Source of the DNA: CAMDTE01 sp964504345
Lineage (GTDB): Bacteria; Bacteroidota; Bacteroidia; Flavobacteriales; Schleiferiaceae
Assembly (NCBI GenBank): GCA_964504345.1
Contig: CAZDDX010000001.1
Span: forward strand, 186,001-250,000
Direction of reading: 5' to 3'
DNA length: 64,000 nt
Shown here: positions 1-8,523 of the stretch, one piece after another
Position numbering within the stretch: the first letter of the stretch is position 1
Layout of the letters: each line of letters starts with the position of its first letter
Notes under the pieces: model-generated
Told to the model about the DNA's origin: nothing
The model's database searches: none
What the model saw: the letters and a program-made list of their open reading frames with translations, nothing else
Program-made: the position numbers and the translations under genes

Positions 1-494
1 ACATCAAAAACCAGGTTGGTTTTGAAGGAGCGGTTACCTTCAAAATCAGCCGCGAAATCGGCATCCAAAACGAGGTAGAAGGTGCTGCCTTGGAAGAATG
101 CAGTAGCGTCTGCCTCCTTGGATACGGAAAGCTCAGCCTGCGTTGCGGCGTCGCCCAAAGGATTCAAAAATGCAGCTTCCACCATACCAACTTCGGGATT
201 GTCAGAAGCCAAACTGAGCACGAACGAACGAACGTTGGCAAAGCCCAGCGAATCGTTGGGAACTACAGTGGCCGAACTCAAGCGTGCGGAACGCACCTCC
301 AAATCGTCGGCACCCAAAAGAGCAGGCAAGTCCACTTGAACCACGTACTGACCTTGGTTGGGACCTTCAAACAAAGGACCTTCCAAAGTAAATTCGAGGT
401 CGTTCAGCTCAATGGGAACGGTTTCTTGCTGGCCAGAACAGGCGGCCAAAAGGACTGCCGGAAGAAGCAGACCCAGGAGTTTGGTTAGTCGCAT
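1..494 (-). CDS. Lipoprotein, function unknown (3' end outside window)
   Basis: The minus strand is open from an ATG at 494 to the window edge, so the C-terminus is missing (about 164 residues visible). The N-terminus is a lipoprotein signal: charged MRLTK, a leucine-rich core and the lipobox LLAAC with the cysteine about residue 19, so the mature protein should be lipid-anchored in the envelope. The rest is acidic, beta-rich sequence with no family I recognise. It is transcribed divergently from the next gene; a TATATTTG box 27 bases upstream is its probable promoter. Both plus-strand ORFs across this stretch are out-of-frame shadows. Confidence 0.75.
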   Translation of the reverse strand, partial: MRLTKLLGLLLPAVLLAACSGQQETVPIELNDLEFTLEGPLFEGPNQGQYVVQVDLPALLGADDLEVRSARLSSATVVPNDSLGFANVRSFVLSLASDNPEVGMVEAAFLNPLGDAATQAELSVSKEADATAFFQGSTFYLVLDADFAADFEGNRSFKTNLVFD

Positions 495-521
495 AGGTTT
501 AATTTTTAATGTTCGTTTCGT

Positions 522-529
522 CAAATATA
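522..529 (-). promoter_or_regulatory. -7 promoter box TATATTTG
   Basis: On the minus strand this is an exact match to the Bacteroidota -7 consensus TAnnTTTG. It sits 27 bases before the ATG of the lipoprotein gene at 494, so it predicts a 5' leader of about 20 bases. No TTG element at the usual -33 spacing was seen. Confidence 0.5.
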
Positions 530-677
530 GGTTGTAGCCGTCTAGATCTTGTTGAAGCAGGCCGGGAATTGGGTCGCTTAATTTGCACATTGTGCCAGAA
601 GTGAGGGGGTATTTTGCAAAAACTGCAACTGATTCTGCGGAAAACCAACGTAATTTGAACCTTTGTTTTGTACCCTA

Positions 678-2405
678 ATGATGAGACGCATCCCCAAACT
701 TTTAGCCCTTTCGGCTCTTCTCCTTGCCTGCACCCAGTGCACCATCACCAACGGAGCGTATTTGTCTGATTTTAAGAAGTCGTACGCCAATGTGGAGGAG
801 CTCAAGAATCAATATCCGCAGTTGGAAACTAAAAGAGCCACTCCGTCGGAGAAGAATACCCAACCGCGAAGTTTGATGAGCGCAGCGCAACCCACAGGCT
901 CCCCCTACCTGAAAGCGCATTTGAAAAACGGCCACGTATTGGTTTTCACGGGGTCTTGGTGGTTGGACGAGGAACGTTCGCTTGTGCGCGGCTCTGCGCT
1001 GAACTACGGCCTGGACCGTCGGCTCGTGGGACCCCAGGATTCCGTTGCTTGGGCAGACGTTTCCCTGTTTGAAACGAACCGCCCACTCCCCTCCAACAGC
1101 GCCCTGCGCATGGCCTCCATGACCGTTCTGTTTGTAGCAGACGTAGCGCAAGGCATCATTTGCTTCACTGTGGAAAAGGCCTGTTTTGGCTCGTGTCCCA
1201 CTTTTTACCTCGACGACTCCACCGACGTTCGGGGCGCGGACGCCGAAGGGTTTTCCAACGCCCTCCTCCCCTCTGCCGCCTACGCAGACGTCGATTACTT
1301 GGGTACCCGCGAGGTGAAGAACGGTACCGTTTCCCTTACGGTTAAGAACGAAGCACTGGAGACACACGTCATCCAAGGATTGCACCTGCACGCCATTCCG
1401 TTGGCTGCGGGCGAGTGTGCCCTTCAAGGAACCAACAAGCGTTTTTACCGAAGCCGACAGGAGCTTCCCTTGCAGCGGGCAACCGCGCAAGAAGGAGACA
1501 TCACCGATTGGGTTGTAGCGCGCGACGGACGTGAACGGTGGCATCCCGCCAGCTCGGCAAATTTGGCGCAAAAGGAAATGTTAGAGTTTACGTTTGACGC
1601 CCATCAATGGGACGGACGCACGCCCTTGGGCGTTTCGGTTGATTTTCGGCAGTCGTTTGTGACGACGTTCCTGATGTACAGCGCCATCGGCTATTTAGGA
1701 ACGGACTATGCGCACTACCTGGCGCGGGCAGACCGTTCGCCGCGCGCGGTGAATCCGCTTTCTTTTGAGACCGGCATTGGGCGCGCTTTGGGCGGTTTGG
1801 AACTTGAATATTGGAACCACCAAACCCAGGAATGGGTGTACGTGGATCGTTTCCACGAGACCGGCCCCATCGCCATCAACGCTCAAACCCTGCCTCTTCC
1901 TGCCTTCGCCGCGCACGACGGGGAAATCCGCCTGCGCATGCGCGCCGCTCAAGGTTCGTGGCGACTGGACCGCGTTGCACTTTCCGTTTTGAACGAGGAG
2001 GCCTCCCCCATTTTACTGCCCCCCGTTCCTTCTGTTGGGTCCGACGGTTCTGCTCCTTCGCCTCCCCACGCACTGGCACAACCCCTGGCAAAACCCAACG
2101 CTCCCGGTGCCGCCGCGGCCCGCGTCAACTTACCGGGCACCACCTACATCCAAACGTTTGCGGGCGATCTTCCCGCCGGCCGAACCGCACTTTTTTTGGA
2201 ATCCGAAGGGTACTACTTAGAATGGTCCCGGCAAAGTTGGTTGAGCTACCGAGACCTGAGCAAGTTTGCGCAAATGGTCTACCGCCCGGAACACTATTTG
2301 AAACAGGTCGCCCCGGAATTTAAGGCCGTAGAAGCGGCAATGGAGGAAGTATTTTGGTCTACCAAGCAGTATTCTAACCCTTTGAATTTGAGCCATGGAA
2401 ACTAA
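678..2405 (+). CDS. Large lipoprotein, function unknown
   Basis: About 575 residues from the ATG at 678. An upstream TTG at 663 keeps the frame open, but the ATG gives a compact lipoprotein signal: MMRRIPK, hydrophobic core, lipobox LLLAC. The middle holds a hydrophobic or aromatic stretch near residue 165 and beta-rich segments, including a TPLGVSVDFRQSF region. A Pro/Ala-rich linker lies near residue 445-480, followed by a short C-terminal domain. I do not recognise the family. The last 11 bases overlap the next lipoprotein gene, so the two are probably translationally coupled and act together in the envelope. Confidence 0.7.
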   Translation: MMRRIPKLLALSALLLACTQCTITNGAYLSDFKKSYANVEELKNQYPQLETKRATPSEKNTQPRSLMSAAQPTGSPYLKAHLKNGHVLVFTGSWWLDEERSLVRGSALNYGLDRRLVGPQDSVAWADVSLFETNRPLPSNSALRMASMTVLFVADVAQGIICFTVEKACFGSCPTFYLDDSTDVRGADAEGFSNALLPSAAYADVDYLGTREVKNGTVSLTVKNEALETHVIQGLHLHAIPLAAGECALQGTNKRFYRSRQELPLQRATAQEGDITDWVVARDGRERWHPASSANLAQKEMLEFTFDAHQWDGRTPLGVSVDFRQSFVTTFLMYSAIGYLGTDYAHYLARADRSPRAVNPLSFETGIGRALGGLELEYWNHQTQEWVYVDRFHETGPIAINAQTLPLPAFAAHDGEIRLRMRAAQGSWRLDRVALSVLNEEASPILLPPVPSVGSDGSAPSPPHALAQPLAKPNAPGAAAARVNLPGTTYIQTFAGDLPAGRTALFLESEGYYLEWSRQSWLSYRDLSKFAQMVYRPEHYLKQVAPEFKAVEAAMEEVFWSTKQYSNPLNLSHGN

Positions 2406-2979
2406 TCTTGCTCTATGTTCACTTTATCAATTTGCTCGCTCCATGGCTGCTCCGATTTTCGGGGTACTTCTGCTTGTCGTCAGCAGTTGTACGGCTCCTT
2501 TAGAAATGAAAGAAGCCAGTCGCTTGCCGATGTATTCCGACGTTCAACGTTCCCCCCAAGGTGCTTTGGCTGTGGTTTATCAAGGATTTGGAATTAAGGC
2601 TGTGGGGGAACTCATTGCGGTGGACGACAAACGAGTTTACCTTTTATCTCCCTACTCGTCCAGTTCGGGACCTCGGACGGCGCCAACCCTCACGCGCATC
2701 AAACGTTCCGAAATCGAAAAAATGCACGTCATTTTTGCGCAGAACAACACCGTACCCATGCGGCGTTTGGCCACAGCCTCCTATGTGTCGGTCTTTTTCC
2801 ATTTGTTTTCCGCGTTTGTGACCGCTCCCGTCAATTTGCTCTGGATCAACGGAACCTTGGCCCACGACTTGGGCGAATACCGCATGGAAGTTTCGGTAAG
2901 CGAGTCAGCGCGCTTCGCGCGCTTCCCCCAAGGCCTGCCGGAAGGCGTAACTTGGGAAACGTTGCGTAACCAACTTTAG
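2395..2979 (+). CDS. Small lipoprotein coupled to the upstream lipoprotein
   Basis: 194 residues. The ATG at 2395 overlaps the previous stop by 11 bases. The N-terminus carries a lipobox (VVSSC, cysteine about residue 32); an internal ATG at 2443 would give a shorter signal but lacks a basic N-region, so the longer start is kept. Residues 48-110 look like a small beta-barrel domain (GFGIKAVGELIAVDDKRVYL). A hydrophobic segment near 125-150 could be a membrane anchor or a buried helix. Function is unknown. A hairpin terminator follows at 3007. Confidence 0.7.
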   Translation: METNLALCSLYQFARSMAAPIFGVLLLVVSSCTAPLEMKEASRLPMYSDVQRSPQGALAVVYQGFGIKAVGELIAVDDKRVYLLSPYSSSSGPRTAPTLTRIKRSEIEKMHVIFAQNNTVPMRRLATASYVSVFFHLFSAFVTAPVNLLWINGTLAHDLGEYRMEVSVSESARFARFPQGLPEGVTWETLRNQL

Positions 2980-3006
2980 AAAATCGTACGATGTCTTTGG
3001 CAAATG

Positions 3007-3027
3007 CCGCATCCCTAATGGGTGCGG
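3007..3027 (+). terminator. Rho-independent terminator after the lipoprotein pair
   Basis: CCGCA pairs with TGCGG and CCC with GGG (one bulged T), with loop TAAT, followed by TATTTTGCTCTTT. It lies 28 bases after the stop at 2979 and before the convergent acs gene. Confidence 0.55.
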
Positions 3028-3091
3028 TATTTTGCTCTTTCAAGCCGAAAGTACTAGGCCTGAGAACTACGCAACATCGACACAATAGAAT

Positions 3092-5008
3092 TTAAACCAA
3101 CCTACCTTGTTGGATCTCCACTACCACAGAGGGATCCAATAAAGTGGTGGTGTCTCCCAAGTTTTTCAATTCGCCCTCGGCAATTTTTCGCAAAATGCGG
3201 CGCATGATCTTTCCGGAGCGGGTCTTGGGCAAACCTTCCACAAACTGAATCTTATCGGGCTTGGCAATGGCGCCGATGATTCGCGATACGGTTTGGAGGA
3301 TGTCTTGACGGCTTAATTCTTCGTCGTCGTGCGTGCCTTTGAAAATCACGTACGCGTAAATCCCTTGGCCTTTGATGTCATGTGGGTAGCCCACCACCGC
3401 ACTTTCCACTACCCCGGCGTGCATGTTGATGGCATTCTCCACTTCGGCCGTGCCGATGCGATGGCCCGAGACATTGAGTACGTCGTCCACGCGGCCGGTG
3501 ATGCGGTACCTGCCTTCTTCGTCCCGCAAGCAGCCGTCGCCCGTAAAGTAGAGGTTGTCGTACGTGGAGAAATAGGTTTGCCGGCACCGTTCGTGGTCGC
3601 CGTAGGTAGTGCGCAGGATACCGGGCCACGGGAATTTGATGCAGAGGTTGCCGCTGACGCCGTTCCCCTCCAGCTCTTTGCCGTTTTCGTCCACCAAAAT
3701 TGGTTGAATACCGGGCAACGGATAGGTGGCGAACGTTGGCTTCGAAGGCGTGACGCCCGCTAAATTGCTGATGAGTACCCCTCCGGTCTCAGTTTGCCAC
3801 CAGGTATCCACAATGGGGCATTGGTTGGCACCGATTCGGTCGTCGTACCAGTGCCACGCCTCTTGGTTGATGGGTTCACCGACAGTTCCCAATACTTTTA
3901 TGGAATCGAGTTTTTTGCCTTCCAAGGGGGCGTCGCCAAAGGCCATTAGGCTGCGGATGGCCGTGGGGGCCGTGTAAAAAATTTCCACGCGGTGTTTTTC
4001 CACGATGTCCCAAAACCTACCGGCGTCGGGCCAAGTGGGTATTCCTTCAAACATCAACGAGGTGGCGCCTGCACTCAATGGACCGTACAAAATGTAGGTA
4101 TGACCGGTAATCCATCCGATATCGGCGGTACAGAAATGGGTCCAACCGCTTTGGTATTGGAAAACGTTGACAAACGTGTAGTTGGCCCAAACCATGTACC
4201 CCCCGCAAGTGTGCACCACCCCTTTGGGCTTGCCTGTAGAGCCGGATGTGTACAGGATGAAAAGGAGGTCTTCCGCGTCCATTTCTTCTGCCGGGCAATA
4301 CGGATTTCCTTGCGTCTCTACTTTTTTGATTTCGTCTTCCCACCAGCAATCGCGGCCCTTGAGCATGGACACCGGTACGCGAGTGTGTGTGGCAACGATC
4401 ACGCGTTTTACGGAAGGGCACGCCATCAAGGCGTCGTCAATGACGCTTTTTAATGGAATAATCTTGTTGCCTCGGAGTGCCCCATCCATAGTGATAATGG
4501 CACAAGCTTGGGCGTCTTGGATGCGGTCCGCAATGGACTGGGCGGAAAACCCTCCAAATACAACCGAGTGAACCGCGCCAATGCGCGCACAAGCCAAAAC
4601 CGCAATGGCCAATTCTGGCACCATGCCCATGTAAATACACACGCGATCACCTTTTTGAATTCCGTTGTTTTTGAGAACGTTGGCGAATTGCATCACCTTA
4701 AAATGCAACTCTTTGTACGTCAATACCTGGTGGTCATCGTCCGGGTTGTTTGGCTCAAAAATCAAGGCCGGCTGATCGCCCAATGCGGGAAGATGCCGGT
4801 CCAAACAGTTCTCTGTTATGTTCAACTTAGCCCCAGGAAACCATTCAATGTTAAGTTCTTTAAAATTCCAGTTGAGCACCCGATCCCATTTTTTGCGCCA
4901 AACAAAATGTTCGGCAATGCTGGCCCAGAACTCCTCCGGTTTTTCAACGCTTTGCGCGTAGGCCAATTGGTACTGCTCTATGGAACGGATTTGGTATGGG
5001 GTCAACAC
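3092..5008 (-). CDS. acsA: Acetyl-CoA synthetase (AMP-forming)
   Basis: 638 residues, normal for the family. It converts acetate, ATP and CoA to acetyl-CoA, AMP and PPi in the cytoplasm. Visible signatures: the adenylate-forming P-loop YTSGSTGKPKG at residues 253-263, GEPINQEAWHWY and DTWWQTETGG in the substrate region, YFTGDG in the C-terminal hinge region, and PKTRSGKIMRR near residue 594, whose lysine (about 600) is the catalytic and acetylation-controlled residue of Acs enzymes. The start taken is the GTG at 5008; a TTG follows directly. An outer-membrane porin gene lies divergently upstream, a pairing that suggests uptake of small organic acids. Confidence 0.95.
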   Translation of the reverse strand: MLTPYQIRSIEQYQLAYAQSVEKPEEFWASIAEHFVWRKKWDRVLNWNFKELNIEWFPGAKLNITENCLDRHLPALGDQPALIFEPNNPDDDHQVLTYKELHFKVMQFANVLKNNGIQKGDRVCIYMGMVPELAIAVLACARIGAVHSVVFGGFSAQSIADRIQDAQACAIITMDGALRGNKIIPLKSVIDDALMACPSVKRVIVATHTRVPVSMLKGRDCWWEDEIKKVETQGNPYCPAEEMDAEDLLFILYTSGSTGKPKGVVHTCGGYMVWANYTFVNVFQYQSGWTHFCTADIGWITGHTYILYGPLSAGATSLMFEGIPTWPDAGRFWDIVEKHRVEIFYTAPTAIRSLMAFGDAPLEGKKLDSIKVLGTVGEPINQEAWHWYDDRIGANQCPIVDTWWQTETGGVLISNLAGVTPSKPTFATYPLPGIQPILVDENGKELEGNGVSGNLCIKFPWPGILRTTYGDHERCRQTYFSTYDNLYFTGDGCLRDEEGRYRITGRVDDVLNVSGHRIGTAEVENAINMHAGVVESAVVGYPHDIKGQGIYAYVIFKGTHDDEELSRQDILQTVSRIIGAIAKPDKIQFVEGLPKTRSGKIMRRILRKIAEGELKNLGDTTTLLDPSVVVEIQQGRLV

Positions 5009-5208
5009 GGTATTCGGTTTAGGATCGATTGCTTGTAGGAAAAGTCTGGAGGCTCACTAATTTAGCGTTAAACGACACCTCCTCCAACTTATTAGCCGCT
5101 TCCAATACTTCTAATCTGGTTTGGTACATTTATTGAGCCAATTGAAGCCTTTACGAATATTCCTGATTCAAATACTCCAATTTTGCTCCGTCTTTCTCCA
5201 TTGATCCC

Positions 5209-6621
5209 ATGAAGTACCCGACCGTCAGCATCGCAGTTTCTTTTATTTTCATCTTTTGCTGGAAGCCAGCAATCGGTCAGGGTAGTGAAACGTATGGAAA
5301 TGGCCTGCGCATCAACTTCAATGCGGACAGCTCCAAATACGTGCGCATCGTTATGTGGAATCAAATTTGGATGCGAAGCATTCAAAACAACCCGGGCACT
5401 TTGGTAGGTGGAGAACCGTCGAACCACACCTGGGATGTGGGCGCTCGTCGTTTGCGTGCAATGGCTTACGCTCAAATCAGTCCGCGGTATTTGGTTTTGG
5501 CACACGTGGGCATCAACAACCAGACCGTGGCGAACGGTGGAGCTGCAGGCTCCGGAGAAACAGGGGGTTACGGCGCCGGAAAAAAACCGGGTCTTTTTTT
5601 TCACGACGTTTGGAACGAATTTGCTGTGGTACCATCCGTAAATCCTACAACAAAAGGGAAAAACCCTTACTCCATTTATGTGGGTGCAGGGCTTCATTAT
5701 TGGAACGGCATCAGCAGAATGGGCAGCGCCAGCACCTTGAATTTTCTTACTATTGATGCCCCCGTCATCAATTGGCCTTTTGTGGATGTAAGTGATCAAT
5801 TCGTTCGCCAATATGGCATTTATGCGAAGGGTAAGCTTCGTAAATTGAATTACAGTTTTGCACTCAACAAACCCTTCACAACCAATTTAGTGCCAGCATA
5901 CGACCCCGTTCGCGGATCGGTTGCTGTGGACAACAACGGGGATCCAAATCCTTCCTTTCAGGGCTATGTGGATTACCAATTTTTAGATCAAGAAGCCAAT
6001 GTTCTTCCGTTTCGAGTGGGTACGTACGTAGGCACCAAACGTGTTTTTAATGTTGGAGGCGGCTTCTACCACAATGCGAATGGAACCAAAAGTGTCGACG
6101 TAAATGGCGCCTTGATCAGTCACGACATCAATCTTTTTGGATTGGACGTTTTTGCGGACTTGCCCTTTGGTGGACGTGGTATGGCAATCACGGCCTATTC
6201 GGTATACTACAACCACAACTTTGGCCCCAACTACATCCGAAAAGTAGGAATCATGAACACCGCCAGCGGTGTAGACCCTTCATGGAATGTTGCCGAATTG
6301 CCCATGAATGGCCCGGGAAACAACCGTTTCTTTGTAGGTACCGGATCGATGTGGTACACCCAAGCGGGATGGTTGTTGCCCAAAAACCTATCCAAAAAAG
6401 TTCGGATCCAACCTTTCGCCGCACACACGTGGAAAAAGTTGGATTATTTAGGAACCGCCGGTCACTACTGGGATGCCGGCGCCAATTTTTTCATCGACGG
6501 CCACAACGCTAAAATCACCCCGCAATACAGCACCCGGCCACTTTATTATGCGAGTTCCAACGGACCCGAAGTACGTGGCGCTCGTGGTGAACTGTTGCTG
6601 CAATTGCAAATTTACCTGTAA
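5209..6621 (+). CDS. Outer-membrane porin-like beta-barrel protein
   Basis: 470 residues with a clear Sec signal (MKYPTVS, hydrophobic core, cleavage near AIGQ-GS). The mature part is made of alternating amphipathic strands with many aromatic girdle residues and Gly/Asn-rich turns, and it ends in a short strand LLLQLQIYL, as expected for a trimeric-porin type barrel. It resembles the unnamed porins found beside acs in flavobacteria. It probably lets small anions such as acetate through the outer membrane, but the substrate is inferred from the neighbour only. The gene is divergent from acsA with 200 bases between; hairpins follow at 6628 and 6671. Confidence 0.7.
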   Translation: MKYPTVSIAVSFIFIFCWKPAIGQGSETYGNGLRINFNADSSKYVRIVMWNQIWMRSIQNNPGTLVGGEPSNHTWDVGARRLRAMAYAQISPRYLVLAHVGINNQTVANGGAAGSGETGGYGAGKKPGLFFHDVWNEFAVVPSVNPTTKGKNPYSIYVGAGLHYWNGISRMGSASTLNFLTIDAPVINWPFVDVSDQFVRQYGIYAKGKLRKLNYSFALNKPFTTNLVPAYDPVRGSVAVDNNGDPNPSFQGYVDYQFLDQEANVLPFRVGTYVGTKRVFNVGGGFYHNANGTKSVDVNGALISHDINLFGLDVFADLPFGGRGMAITAYSVYYNHNFGPNYIRKVGIMNTASGVDPSWNVAELPMNGPGNNRFFVGTGSMWYTQAGWLLPKNLSKKVRIQPFAAHTWKKLDYLGTAGHYWDAGANFFIDGHNAKITPQYSTRPLYYASSNGPEVRGARGELLLQLQIYL

Positions 6622-6627
6622 CCAAAA

Positions 6628-6649
6628 GGGCATCGGTTGCCTGATGCCC
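6628..6649. terminator. Hairpin after porin gene
   Basis: GGGCATC and GATGCCC form a perfect 7-base stem with an 8-base loop, beginning 6 bases after the porin stop. There is no strong T-run, so it may work together with the second hairpin at 6671. Confidence 0.45.
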
Positions 6650-6670
6650 TGAAAGAATTGCTTAAAATAC

Positions 6671-6699
6671 TCCCTGTTGCGCACGAGTGCGCAACGGGA
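6671..6699. terminator. Bidirectional hairpin between convergent genes
   Basis: GTTGCGCAC and GTGCGCAAC form a perfect 9-base stem around a GA loop, extended by TCCC/GGGA beyond one bulged T. It lies between the convergent porin and DUF4139 genes and is probably a shared terminator or mRNA 3'-end stabiliser. Confidence 0.5.
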
Positions 6700-6716
6700 A
6701 AAGGCGGGCCCAAATC

Positions 6717-8345
6717 CTACAAAGGACCCACGTTAGCGTTTCTTGGGTAGCGCAGCACATACCGATAAGCAATGTTCCAAGGTTTGTCCTTGCCGACGGT
6801 AGTTTTCCAAGTCAAAATACCTGTTTCCGCATTCCGCTTGCCGCCGCCCCATTCCGTTTGAAGCAAGCTCACTTCTTCCGCCCGCGGCATGGGCGTGCGG
6901 TCTTCTACCACCACGTCAATCGGTTTTGAATGAAGGGTGTTGATCATAAGCGTGTAGCTGTACGACCGTTCTACTTTGCTGCCTTTGTTGTCTGTTGCAA
7001 CGGTGGGTTTCCATTCCACCGTGGTGCGGGGATCTGCGCCCATCGCCAAATCCAGCGTGTCCGATGTTCCCTGGAAAGCGAGGTAGGTGTTGCCCACCAA
7101 ATTGTTCTCAAAATAGACATTGGCCGGACCCTCCAGCAGCACCAAGGTGTCCCAGCCCGGAACGCGTGCTACCAAAAAGACCCGCAAATCCAAACGCGGG
7201 GCCGTGTACCGGCTCAAATCGGCCTTCAAAACTTGGGTCTCCAAAGAAATTTCGCGGGATTCTTGGTGCGCAAAGGAATACGTTCCCGGCAAGGTCAACG
7301 AATACCCCAGCAAACCGTCGGAACGCTCGGCATCGTTAAAACGGGCCAATTCTTCATCTCGTTCAGCAACGGTCAAACCATCAATGTTTAAGTTGTTTTC
7401 AACAATCATTACAGCTGGCGCACGACCACCGCGTACAGCAACGTCTTCAAATTTGAGCGCTTGCGGACCCACCCACCAAGGCTGGAGAACGGGCGTGGAC
7501 AGGCCCCCACGCGGGCGGTTGGAACCCAGAACTAAAGAAACCTTCTTCCAATCCAAGCCCGTTTCTTGCGTGATGGTGGCCTTGGAAATCAAATCCAATC
7601 GGCCCGATGCAGCATCGTCCATGCGCACTTCGTAGCGCGGGCTCCAAAATGCCATTGGGGTACTGGTTTCCAACGAAAACAAGGCAGTAGCCACCGGGGC
7701 TTCCGCTGAAACTTCCAAAATCAAAACAAATTCTTGAACAGAGTGCTTTTGGACCTCTTCTTGATAATTTTGGTTGACCCGCTGGATTCCTCGCTGGGCT
7801 TGATCTAGATTTTTCTGGGCCAACGACGACCGCCGCACCCACTCGGTAGCACTTTGCGCCCAAAACTTTTGGTTGGCTTCTGAATAAACCGTTTGTTGCG
7901 TACTGCGCAAAAACGCCTCTTTTTCCAGTTGGATGATGGCCTGTTGACTGCGTCCCTGTTCGTCTACCGATTTCCAATACGCCAAGCTGTCTCGCCAAAT
8001 TTTCAAATCTGGAACTTTATTCCAATCGACGTTACTAATTTCAATACGGTATCCGTTCACTTTGACGGCACTACGCGTACGCAATTGAATGGATTGTTCA
8101 TCTATTTGCTGGGCCAACCCGGTCACTTCCACGGTGGAATTTCCGGCGGGCAATGACACCGAAAAACTTTGCGTCAAAACCGCTCCGTCCAAATACAAAC
8201 GCACGTCGTGCAGCGTTGCTTTGGCGGTCCGATCCGGTTGAGCTGCGGTGGCTTGAGCGGTGAATCCTAACGTAAGTCCGAGGAACGCAATGGCGGTCCA
8301 CGCGAAAGAGCGTTGGTTTCCACCGGTTTCAAAAAAGTTTTTCAT
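6717..8345 (-). CDS. DUF4139 / MuiA-family exported protein
   Basis: 542 residues. The N-terminus has a basic patch followed by a hydrophobic segment ending FTAQATA, consistent with a Sec signal. The region after it (HDVRLYLDGAVLTQSF, residues about 45-130) matches the DUF4140 N-terminal domain. The remainder from about 190 (SAEAPVATALFSLETS, then FWSPRYEVRMD) matches DUF4139, the pair that defines mucoidy-inhibitor-A-like proteins. The biochemical role is unknown; E. coli work linked the family name to mucoidy. A coiled-coil-like Gln/Glu-rich stretch lies near 125-190. It is a single gene, divergent from the photolyase. Confidence 0.85.
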   Translation of the reverse strand: MKNFFETGGNQRSFAWTAIAFLGLTLGFTAQATAAQPDRTAKATLHDVRLYLDGAVLTQSFSVSLPAGNSTVEVTGLAQQIDEQSIQLRTRSAVKVNGYRIEISNVDWNKVPDLKIWRDSLAYWKSVDEQGRSQQAIIQLEKEAFLRSTQQTVYSEANQKFWAQSATEWVRRSSLAQKNLDQAQRGIQRVNQNYQEEVQKHSVQEFVLILEVSAEAPVATALFSLETSTPMAFWSPRYEVRMDDAASGRLDLISKATITQETGLDWKKVSLVLGSNRPRGGLSTPVLQPWWVGPQALKFEDVAVRGGRAPAVMIVENNLNIDGLTVAERDEELARFNDAERSDGLLGYSLTLPGTYSFAHQESREISLETQVLKADLSRYTAPRLDLRVFLVARVPGWDTLVLLEGPANVYFENNLVGNTYLAFQGTSDTLDLAMGADPRTTVEWKPTVATDNKGSKVERSYSYTLMINTLHSKPIDVVVEDRTPMPRAEEVSLLQTEWGGGKRNAETGILTWKTTVGKDKPWNIAYRYVLRYPRNANVGPL

Positions 8346-8523
8346 GAAACGATTATTTCTTTAAAATTAGGCTAAAATCGTGCCACCCAAAGCCCGTTCG
8401 TGTGATTGAATTTTTAATTAAAGGCCACCATGTGGCTACCGAACACCACTCAGGGTGTCCGTGCGAAACATTTCCAACGGATAGCGGAGAACCGTTGCTC
8501 CACCTGCGGTGTTGATCAATTGG

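Noticed and set aside
702..1571. 289-codon minus-strand ORF opposite the large lipoprotein
   Set aside because: Antisense to a gene with a proper lipoprotein signal; its own translation has no motif and no signal.
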